From assembly GCF_031143425.1 (NCBI RefSeq), contig NC_090447.1, positions 136,109,106 through 136,173,105 on the forward strand: a stretch of 64,000 nucleotides of DNA. The letters are read 5' to 3'. The notes under the pieces were generated by a model that searched no databases, was not told where the DNA came from, and was given only the letters and a program-made list of their open reading frames with translations. Made by a program: the position numbers and the translations under genes. Shown piece by piece: positions 40,112-49,600 of this stretch; the stretch's first letter is position 1; the number at the start of each line of letters is the position of its first letter. This stretch comes from Pleurodeles waltl. Lineage: Eukaryota > Chordata > Amphibia > Caudata > Salamandridae.

Positions 40112-43100
40112 TTGCAAAAAACCCCTCTGTTTTCTTTCAAAAAATTTGATGTGTCCACGTTGCGTTTTGGGGCATTTCCTGTCGCAGTCGCTAGGCCTAC
40201 CCACACAAGTGAGGTATCATTTTTATCGGGAGACTTGGGGAAACGCTGGGTGGAAGGACATTTGTGGCTCCTCTCTGACTCCAGAACTTTCTGTCACCAA
40301 AATGTGAGGAAAATGTTTTCTTTTAGCCAAATTTTGAGGTTTGCAAAGGATTCTGGGTAACAGAACCTGGCCAGAGCCCCACAAGTAACCCCATCTTGGA
40401 TTCCCCTAGGCATCTAGTTTTCAAAAATGCACAGGTTTCGTAGGTTTCCCTAGGTGCCGGCTGAGCTAGAGGCCAAAATCTACAGGTAGGCACTTTGCAA
40501 AAAACACCTCTGTTTTCTTTCAAAAAATGTGATGTGTCCACGTTGCGTTTTGGGGCATTTCCTGTCGCGGGCGCTAGGCCTACGCACACAAGTGAGGTAT
40601 CATTTTTATCAGGAGACTTGGGGGAACGCTTGGTGGAAGGAAATTTGTGGCTCCTCTCAGATTCCAGAACTTTCTGTCACCGAAATGTGAGGAAAGTGTT
40701 TTTTTTTAGCCACATTTTGAGGTTTGCAAAGGATTCTGGGTAGCAGAACCTGGTCAGAGCCCCACAAGTCACCCCATCTTGGATTTCCTTAGGTCTTTAG
40801 TTTTCAAAAATGCACAGGTTTGGTAGGTTTCCCTAGGTGCCGGCTGAGATAGAGGCCAAAATCTACAGGTAGGCACTTTGCAAAAAACACCTCTGTTTTC
40901 TTTCAAAAAATGTGATGTGTCCACTTTGCGTTTTGGGGCATTTCCTGTCGCGGGCGCTAGGCCTACTCACACAAGTGAGGGATCATTTTTATCTGGAGAC
41001 TTGGGGGAAAGGTGGCTGGAAGGAAATTTGTGGCTCCTCTCTGATTCCAGAACTTTCTGTCACCAAAATGTGAGGAAAATGTGTTTTTTTAGCCAAATTA
41101 TGAGATTTGTAAAGGATTCTGGGTAACAGAACCTGGTCAGAGCCCCACAAGTCACCCCATATTGGATTCCCCTAGGTCTCTAGTTTTAAAAAATGCACAG
41201 GTTTGGTAGGTCTCCCTAGGTGCCGGCTGAGCTAGAGGCCAAAATCTACAGGTAGGCACTTTGCAAAAAACCCCTCTGTTTTCTTTAAAAAAAATTGATG
41301 TGTCCACGTTGCGTTTTGGGGCATTTCCTGTCGCGGTCGCTCGGCCTACCCACACAAGTGAGGTATCATTTTTATCGGGAGACTTGGGGAAACGCTGGGT
41401 GGAAGGACATTTGTGGCTCCTCTCTGACTCCAGAACTTTCTGTCACCAAAATGTGAGGAAAATGTTTTCTTTTAGCCAAATTTTGAGGTTTGCAAAGGAT
41501 TCTGGGTAACAGAACCTGGCCAGAGCCCCACAAGTAACCCCATCTTGGATTCCCCTAGGCATCTAGTTTTCAAAAATGCACAGGTTTCGTAGGTTTCCCT
41601 AGGTGCCGGCTGAGCTAGAGGCCAAAATCTACAGGTAGGCACTTTGCAAAAAACACCTCTGTTTTCTTTCAAAAAATGTGATGTGTCCACGTTGCGTTTT
41701 GGGGCATTTCCTGTCGCGGGCGCTAGGCCTACGCACACAAGTGAGGTATCATTTTTATCAGGAGACTTGGGGGAACGCTTGGTGGAAGGAAATTTGTGGC
41801 TCCTCTCAGATTCCAGAACTTTCTGTCACCGAAATGTGAGGAAAGTGTTTTTTTTTTGCCACATTTTTAGGTTTGCAAAGGATTCTGGGTAGCAGAACCT
41901 GGTCAGAGCCCCACAAGTCACCCCATCTTGGATTTCCCTAGGTCTTTAGTTTTCAAAAATGCACAGGTTTGGTAGGTTTCCCTAGGTGCCGGCTGAGCTA
42001 GAGGCCAAAATCTACAGGTAGGCACTTTGCAAAAAACACCTCTGTTTTCTTTAAAAAAATGTGATGTGTCCACGTTGCGTTTTGGGGCATTTCCTGTCGC
42101 GGGCGCTAAGCCTACGCACACAAGTGAGGTATCATTTTTATGAGGAGACTTAGGGGAACGCTGGGTGGAAGGAAATTTGTGGCTCCTCTCAGATTCCAGA
42201 ACTTTCTGTCACCGAAATGTGAGGAAAGTGTTTTTTTTTAGCCACATTTTGAGGTTTGCAAAGGATTCTGGGTAGCAGAACCTGGTCAGAGCCCCACAAG
42301 TCACCCCATCTTGGATTTCCCTAGGTCTTTAGTTTTCAAAAATGCACAGGTTTGGTAGGTTTCCCTAGGTGCCGGCTGAGCTAGAGGCCAAAATCTACAG
42401 GTAGGCACTTTGCAAAAAACACCTCTGTTTTCTTTCAAAAAATGTGATGTGTCCACTTTGCGTTTTGGGGCATTTCCTGTCGCGGGCGCTAGGCCTACTC
42501 ACACAAGTGAGGGATCATTTTTATCTGGAGACTTGGGGGAAAGCTGGCTGGAAGGAAATTTGTGGCTCCTCTCTGATTCCAGAACTTTCTGTCACCAAAA
42601 TGTGAGGAAAATGTGTTTTTTTAGCCAAATTATGAGATTTGTAAAGGATTCTGGGTAACAGAACCTGGTCAGAGCCCCACAAGTCACCCCATATTGGATT
42701 CCCCTAGGTCTCTAGTTTTAAAAAATGCACAGGTTTGGTAGGTTTCCCTAGGTGCCGGCTGAGCTAGAGGCCAAAATCTACAGTTAGGCACTTTGCAAAA
42801 AACCCCTCTGTTTTCTTTCAAAAAATTTGATGTGTCCACGTTGCGTTTTGGGGCATTTCCTGTCGCAGTCGCTAGGCCTACCCACACAAGTGAGGTATCA
42901 TTTTTATCGGGAGACTTGGGGAAACGCTGGGTGGAAGGACATTTGTGGCTCCTCTCTGACTCCAGAACTTTCTGTCACCAAAATGTGAGGAAAATGTTTT
43001 CTTTTAGCCAAATTTTGAGGTTTGCAAAGGATTCTGGGTAACAGAACCTGGCCAGAGCCCCACAAGTAACCCCATCTTGGATTCCCCTAGGTATCTAGTT

Positions 43101-44707
43101 TTCAAAAATGCACAGGTTTCGTAGGATTCCCTAGGTGCCGGCTGAGCTAGAGGCCAAAATCTACAGGTAGGCACTTTGCAAAAAACACCTCTGTTTTCTT
43201 TCAAAAAATGTGATGTGTCCACGTTGCGTTTTGGGGCATGTCCTGTCGCGGGCGCTAGGCCTACGCACACAAGTGAGGTATCATTTTTATCAGGAGACTT
43301 GGGGGAACGCTTGGTGGAAGGAAATTTGTGGCTCCTCTCAGATTCCAGAACTTTCAGTCACCGAAATGTGAGGAAAGTGTTTTTTTTTAGCCACATTTTT
43401 AGGTTTGCAAAGGATTCTGGGTAGCAGAACCTGGTCAGAGCCCCACAAGTCACCCCATCTTGGATTTCCCTAGGTCTTTAGTTTTCAAAAATGCACAGGT
43501 TTGGTAGGTTTCCCTAGGTGCCGGCTGAGCTAGAGGCCAAAATCTACAGGTAGGCACTTTGCAAAAAACACCTCTGTTTTCTTTCAAAAAATGTGATGTG
43601 TCCACTTTGCGTTTTGGGGCATTTCCTGTCGCGGGCGCTAGGCCTACTCACACAAGTGAGGGATCATTTTTATCTGGAGACATGGGGGAAAGCTGACTGG
43701 AAGGAAATTTGTGGCTCCTCTCTGATTCCAGAACTTTCTGTCACCAAAATGTGAGGAAAATGTGTTTTTTTAGCCAAATTATGAGATTTGTAAAGGATTC
43801 TGGGTAACAGAACCTGGTCAGAGCCCCACAAGTCACCCCATATTGGATTCCCCTAGGTCTCTAGTTTTAAAAAATGCACAGGTTTGGTAGGTTTCCCTAG
43901 GTGCCGGCTGAGCTAGAGGCCAAAATCTACAGGTAGGCACTTTGCAAAAAACCCCTCTGTTTTCTTTAAAAAAATGTGATGTGTCCACGTTGCGTTTTGG
44001 GGCATTTCCTGTCGCAGTCGCTAGGCCTACCCACACAAGTGAGGTATCATTTTTATCGGGAGACTTGGGGAAACGCTGGGTGGAAGGACATTTGTGGCTC
44101 CTCTCTGACTCCAGAACTTTCTGTCACCAAAATGTGAGGAAAATGTTTTCTTTTAGCCAAATTTTGAGGTTTGCAAAGGATTCTGGGTAACAGAACCTGG
44201 CCAGAGCCCCACAAGTAACCCCATCTTGGATTCCCCTAGGTATCTAGTTTTAAAAAATGCACAGGTTTCGTAGGATTCCCTAGGTGCCGGCTGAGCTAGA
44301 GGCCAAAATCTACAAGTAGGCACTTTGCAAAAAACACCTCTGTTTTCTTTCAAAAAATGTGATGTGTCCACGTTGCGTTTTGGGGCATTTCCTGTCGCGG
44401 GCGCTAGGCCTACGCACACAAGTGAGGTATCATTTTTATCAGGAGACTTGGGGGAACGCTTGGTGGAAGGAAATTTGTGGCTCCTCTCAGATTCCAGAAC
44501 TTTCTGTCACCGAAATGTGAGGAAAGTGTTTTTTTTTAGCCACATTTTTAGGTTTGCAAAGGATTCTGGGTAGCAGAACCTGGTCAGAGCCCCACAAGTC
44601 ACACCATATTGGATTTCCCTAGGTCTTTAGTTTTAAAAAATGCACAGGTTTGGTAGGTTTCCCTAGGTGCTGGCTGAGCTAGAGGCCAAAATCTACAGGT
44701 AGGCACT

Positions 44708-45424
44708 TTGCAAAAAACACCTCTGTTTTCTTTAAAAAAATGTGATGTGTCCACGTTGCTTTTAGGGGCATTTCCTGTCGCAGGCGCTAGGCCTACGCAC
44801 ACAAGTGAGGTATTATTTTCATCGGGAGACTTGGGGGAACGCTGGGTGGAAGGAAATTTGTGGCTCCTCTCTGACTCCAGAACTTTCTGTCACCAAAATG
44901 TGAGGAAAATGTGTTTTTTCAGCCAAACTTTGAGGTATGCAAAGGATTCTGGGTAACAGAACCTGGGCAGAGCCCCACAAGCCACCTCATCTTGGATTCC
45001 CCTAGGTCTCTAGTTTTCAAAAATGCACAGGTTAGGTAGGTTTCCATAGGTGCCAGATGAGCTAGACGCCAAAATCTACAGGTAGGCACTTTGCAAAAAA
45101 CACCTCTGTTTTCTTTCAAAAAATTTGATGTGTCCACGTTGCGTTTTGTGGCATTTCCTGTCGCGGGCGCTAGGCCTACCCACACAAGTGAGTTATCATT
45201 TTTATCGGGAGACTTGGGGGAACGCTGGGTGGAAGGAAATTTGTGGCTCCTCCCTGATTCCAGAACTTTCTGTCACCAAAATGTGAGGAAAATGTGTTTT
45301 TTTAGCCAAATTATGAGGTTTGCAAAGGATTCTGGGTAACAAAACCTGGTCAGAGCCCCACAAGTCACCCCATCTTGGATTCCCCTAGGTCTCTAGTTTT
45401 CAAAAATGCACAGGTTTGGTAGGT
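44708..45424. repeat. Start of a further HOR (a-l), cut by the LTR element
   Basis: A type-a monomer (44708) is followed by a type-l monomer (45091), which the retrotransposon interrupts 334 bp after its anchor. The next satellite monomer after the insertion (50897) is type b, as expected from the a-l-b order of the earlier HORs. Confidence 0.88.
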
Positions 45425-45461
45425 TGGTGTGGTATTCTGTTTGTTGGGGAAACATTTATGT

Positions 45462-45469
45462 ATGCAAAT
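45462..45469 (+). promoter_or_regulatory. POU octamer (ATGCAAAT) in 5' LTR U3
   Basis: The sequence is a perfect match to the octamer bound by POU-domain factors. It lies 37 bp inside the LTR, where U3 promoter/enhancer sites are expected, and the 3' LTR has the same site at 50597-50604. A use in expression is inference; an 8-bp match can arise by chance. Confidence 0.35.
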
Positions 45470-45656
45470 TGTAATTCAAGGTTCAGGTAATTATATCTTG
45501 CCCCTTTACGCTTCGTTTATTTATGTTATGTGAAATGGTATCTTCCTGCTCTCCCTGCTCTTAGAATGGTACTGCCTGGAATGTGGGGATTGGAGGCAGT
45601 TAAAGAAGGAGCTGAGCAGGAGCGGCTGGGGTCTTTCATTATTCAGGACTTGAACA

Positions 45657-45662
45657 AATAAA
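45657..45662 (+). promoter_or_regulatory. AATAAA polyadenylation signal in LTR
   Basis: This is a canonical AATAAA within the LTR, about 50 bp before its end. The 3' LTR copy is at 50792-50797 and would serve the genomic transcript. Confidence 0.6.
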
Positions 45663-45713
45663 CAAGTGTTCTACTTTTTGAATTGGTATTTTTCTTATGG
45701 ATTTACTTCATTT

Positions 45714-45723
45714 TGGCGACGAG
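45714..45723 (+). other. Primer binding site, tRNA-Ser-like
   Basis: TGGCGACGAG lies three bases after the 5' LTR. TGG complements the CCA tail. From memory, the whole 10-mer complements the 3' end of vertebrate tRNA-Ser(GCT), which ends in CTCGTCG plus CCA. Complementarity ends after these ten bases. Position and length fit minus-strand priming. Confidence 0.7.
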
Positions 45724-45950
45724 TGACTTTTTGACCCCAGGACCCCAGGACCTGCTCTCATCTGAGCTTTTAAACCAGAGCTATTCATGCTGTTCGACAT
45801 TGCTGGTTTCCTAGGCAACGGCTGAAGCTGAAGTGATTTCCTCTCCTAAGGCCGTTAGAACTGAAGGATCTGTGTTTACTTTAGGCCGTCTGCCCTTCCC
45901 CTATTAATTGACAGAGGAGGAGAAGGAATTCGGATGAGTTTCATTTCATG

Positions 45951-46408
45951 TTGGCCACCTGCCAATATTTACTTTGAAGCTTAACACATTGTGCTATCCC
46001 TGCTTCAAACAGAATTAGCTCATCGGAGCTCGGTATTGATTTTGGCTGCCTGCCAACAAAAGAGTGTTCAGCTGAAACTATGGAAGAAAGGATTTAAGTG
46101 TGATGTTGTTTTGGCTCCCAGCCAAAACATCGGAGCTCAGTATTGATTTTGGCTGCCTACCAACAAAAGAGTGTTCAGCTGAAACTATCAAAGAAAGGAT
46201 TTAACCTGTGTGATGTTGTTTTGGCTCCCAGCCAATGTTTACATTTCACAATTATTAGAGCTGCTGTGCTTCTAAGAAGATTGTCGGAGCTTGGTATTTA
46301 CTTTGGATGCCTGCCAACATGAGTCTTGAAGTGTTCAGCTGAACTTGATAATTACCTTGTTTCATTGTGTTTAAGAAAAGTTGGGTATTTATCTTGGCTT
46401 TGGGCCAA
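45951..46408 (+). other. Array of seven TTGGCnnnnnGCCAA hairpin motifs
   Basis: The 15-nt motifs are at 45951-45965, 46042-46056, 46111-46125, 46149-46163, 46221-46235, 46303-46317 and 46394-46408. Five have perfect 5-bp complementary arms, and the two TTGGCTCCCAGCCAA copies extend to a 6-bp arm. The copy at 46149 has ACCAA and the one at 46303 has TTGGA, one mismatch each. Five bases always separate the arms. Some copies come from the tandem duplication, but the first and last lie outside it. Confidence 0.8.
46021..46235 (+). repeat. ~107-bp tandem duplication in the leader
   Basis: Unit 1 (46021-46127) and unit 2 (46128-46235) share CATCGGAGCTC, TATTGATTTTGGCTGCCT, AACAAAAGAGTGTTCAGCTG and GTTGTTTTGGCTCCCAGCC. 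They differ at a few bases plus a small CCT-containing insertion near 46205. A more decayed relative follows from about 46284, so the leader seems to have grown by repeated local duplication. Confidence 0.88.
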
Positions 46409-46621
46409 TGCTTCTATCTCAGCATTAAGGTTCTGTTGCTAGGCAACGCACAAGCTTTAGCAACCTCACTAGCAAGTGCTGTAAGACTATTGTTTTTTTT
46501 CCTCTTTGTTTTCAACTATGTATTCTTTTGATATGCTCTGCTTTGTTACACATGATTATTAACATTTAAGGCAGTTTTACATTTCAAAGGGTTGCATTTA
46601 AGTAAGAGTATATCTGAGAGA

Positions 46622-49600
46622 ATGCAGAATATAACACCGCCCCCCTTTTTCTTGTCTTTACCTGGTGATCCACCTATACCATGGAGTAAATGGAAAAAGG
46701 TTTTTCTTACATACATTCGAGTTTGTGGCAGCAATTTATCTGCAGAACGGAAAACTTCAATTCTCCAACATTGTCTGGGTGCAGAAGGTCAGGAGATTTT
46801 GGAGAATTTGCCGGTAATTGATTCACCAGATGGAGCGGAAGGCGACACAAATTTGAATGAGTTTGAATTAACTTTTCTCAGGTTAGATAGACATTATCTC
46901 CCTAAAGTGTCCATTATTTTACAAAGGTACTACTTTGGTAAATGTAAGCAAAGTGAAACTGAGACAGTGGAGGATTTTGTGACTGCTTTGCGTAAATTGG
47001 CTGCCCAATGTAAATTTGGTGACACTTTGGAGGAGCGCATTAGGGACCAATTTATGCTGGAATGTAAGAGCGACAAGATTAGAGAAGCCTTGTGGTCCAA
47101 AGGTGATCCAAATTTGGATGAAGTTATAATGGTGGCAAAACAAATTGAACATTCTGAACTTTGCATGGAAAACTTAAGAAAATCTAAAAATGCCTTGAGG
47201 GATATCCAGTTAGTTGAAACCAAGGTGGCAACAAAGAAACCGACTGGATCACTCAAATCTAAACTGTTATGCTATAGGTGTAATTCTTCATCACACTTAG
47301 CCAATAGCAAGGATTGTCCAGCAATTAACATGTTATGTAAAAAATGTGGTAAAAGAGGGCATTTTGCTAGATGTTGCAAGTCAAGTGAGAAGAAAATGGT
47401 GAAAGTGAATGAAATTGAGTATGCTTGCAGTGATGAAGAGGAAGAGAAGTCGTTTGTGTTACAGGTTGTTAATGATGTAAATTGTATTGCCAGGGTAAAT
47501 TGTGATTATCCCATTGATGAGGTTGATGTAAATGGGATCAAGGTTTCCATGATGATGGATTCAGGCGCAAAGTTAACCCTGATTTCGGAGTCAGATTATT
47601 TGAAATACTTTATCAACAATGTGACTCTTCTCCCTCCGGATGTTATGCCGTTTAGTTATGGTGGGAAACCTATTGAGTTAAGAGGGTACTTTGAGGCTAA
47701 GATCACGTTCAAGGGAAACGTAATTGAAGGAAAAATATATATTCCTGTTGTGGGTGACACGATTTTGGGATGGCCTCATCAAAAATTACTTAATATTATA
47801 TTGAATCCTAATGCTAACCCTCAAGTTCAAGTGCAGAAGGTATGTATGGAGGGTGAAGATCTCAAGAATGAATTTCCTGAGGTATTTTCCAACAAAATTG
47901 GGTGTGTTAAGGGCTACAAGCATCGCATTGTACTTAAGAAAGGAGCAATACCTGTAATGTGCAAAGTTAGAAGTATACCGTTTAGTGTAAGGGACAATGT
48001 GAGAAAGGAACTTCAGAGATTAGAATCAGAAAGTATCATTGAAAAAGTTGAGGCTGCGGAATGGATTGCACCCATTGTGGTTGCCTCTAAGGCCAATGGA
48101 GACATAAGATTGTGTGTGGACTTGCGCAATTTAAATAAGGCAGTAGTTGAAGACAGGTTTCCCTTACCCAACATAACTGAAATGATAAGTTCGTTAGGTA
48201 ATGCTAGATTTTTCACTACTTTGGATCTCAGCTCGGCTTATCACCAGGTTCAGCTTTGTGAAGAATCTAAAGTGTTGACTTCCTTTATCACTCCTTTTGG
48301 TGTTTATAAATTCAACCGGATGCCGTTTGGTCTATGTTCTGCGGCTTCGGTCTTCCAAAGACTCATGAATGAGCTTCTTGGTGAGTTGCCTTTCGTGAAA
48401 TTTTTTCAAGATGATGTTCTCATATTCTCCAGTACTCTTGAACAACACAGAACATCTGTGAGGAGTGTGCTCAACATTTTCCGGAACAAAGGTATAACTC
48501 TTAAAGGGGATAAGTGTAAGTTTTTTAAAAATGAAATCTCTTACCTTGGACACATGATTACTGCAGAAGGTGTAAAGCCGAAAGATGATCTAGTGAAATC
48601 TATTATCAAGCTTACTGTACCTGAAAGTAAGTCTGATGTGCAGACGTTCTTGGGAATGGTGGAATATTATTCTAGGTTCATTCCTGATCAAGCTAAAAGA
48701 ACTTGTGCTATCAGAAATTTACTTAAAAGTCTATCTGTATTCATGTGGGACTCAGAATGTCAAAGGGAATTTGATGACTTGAAAGAGAGCTTGTCATCGG
48801 CGCAATCCTTAAATAGTTTCCAACCTGGCCTTCCGTGCTCTATCACTACGGATGCATCTGAGAAAGGGTTAGGTTGTGTTTTGAAACAACTTAGTGGTGA
48901 TGAGAACAAAACCATTGCTTTTGCGTCAAGGAGTTTACGTGGAGCGGAGTATAAATATTCTACCATTGAAAAAGAGGCTTTGGCAATTTTTTGGGCTATA
49001 AAGAAATTCAAACAATTTCTGTGGGGAACTAAATTTGTGGTGTGCACTGATCACAAACCACTACGTGAGATTTTTGAGAAGAAGGGTTTGGATAATGTTT
49101 CAGGTCGTATTTGTAAATGGATTGTGGGCCTACAGGATTATTTTTTCGATGTAAAGTATGTGCCAGGTTGTGAGAATAAAGCTGCAGACTGTTTATCCAG
49201 ACTCAGAAATAAAGGAGTGGGAGAAGATGACCCTGAAAGTTCCTGGTGGGTAGATGAGGAGGTGAAAGTATGTGCTGTAACGGATGGATGTGTTACTGAG
49301 GAAGAATGGAAACAAGGAGTGGATGATGATGTTGAACTTTCCCGTGTGAGAGATTTACTTTCTGTTGGTAAGGTTTTAGATAAAAGTGAGAGTATAGGTG
49401 CTGGTTTTGGTAAGATTTGGCATGAATTGTCCATTCAAAATGGAATTGTGTTAAGAGGGGAAAGGTTGATCCCGCCGTGCAATTTGCGTGAACGTATTAT
49501 GGATCTTGCTCACAGTGGTCATCATGGGATCTGCAAAACTAAAGAAAGACTTAGGGGAGTGTATTGGTGGCCAGGGATGGATTTATCTATCGAGAGAAGG

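Larger units (their letters stand above)
34750..44707. repeat. 26-mer higher-order repeat
   Basis: Twenty-six monomers over about 9958 bp begin with a chimeric s/a monomer, then l-b-c-m-n-o-p, a chimeric q/r (37814), j-k-s-r, a chimeric j/r (39729), and then j-k-r-j-k-s-r-j-k-r-j-k. It is the longest HOR in the window and contains the most r-j-k material. The next a monomer begins at 44708. Confidence 0.8.
1..45424. repeat. Left block of 383-bp satellite (~119 monomers)
   Basis: The same ~383-bp unit repeats head to tail without a break. Each monomer carries the anchor GGCACTTTGCAAAAAACACC, then a CpG-bearing segment (CCTGTCGCGGGCGCTAGGCC), then CACAAGTGAGGTATCATTTT, CCAGAACTTTCTGTCACC, GCAAAGGATTCTGGGTA and CCCCACAAGTCACCCCAT. 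Anchor spacing is nearly always 383, with diagnostic 379, 382 and 385-bp monomers. Neighbouring monomers differ at many positions, while monomers several units apart are almost identical, which defines higher-order repeats. No gene is supported inside the block. I do not recognise a named satellite family. The block runs off the left edge of the window, so its true length is unknown. Confidence 0.98.
45425..45710 (+). repeat. 5' LTR
   Basis: This 286-bp repeat matches 50560-50845 at 285 positions. It starts TG and ends CA. An AATAAA is at 45657-45662, a fitting place for R-region polyadenylation. A perfect octamer ATGCAAAT is at 45462-45469. I see no convincing TATA box, so the U3/R/U5 limits cannot be set from sequence alone. 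Confidence 0.95.
45711..46621 (+). other. Retrotransposon untranslated leader with repeated hairpins
   Basis: About 0.9 kb separates the LTR from the first ATG of gag-pol. It contains a ~107-bp tandem duplication (46021-46127 and 46128-46235) and seven 15-nt motifs of form TTGGCnnnnnGCCAA between 45951 and 46408. It also has three copies of the palindrome TTCAGCTGAA (46067-46076, 46174-46183, 46334-46343). Leaders of LTR elements carry packaging and dimerisation signals, so this is the natural place for structured RNA; the specific role is inference. Confidence 0.75.

Noticed and set aside
46592..46621. Gag-Pol start at 46592
   Set aside because: That codon is TTG; the first ATG, in a good context, is ten codons downstream at 46622.
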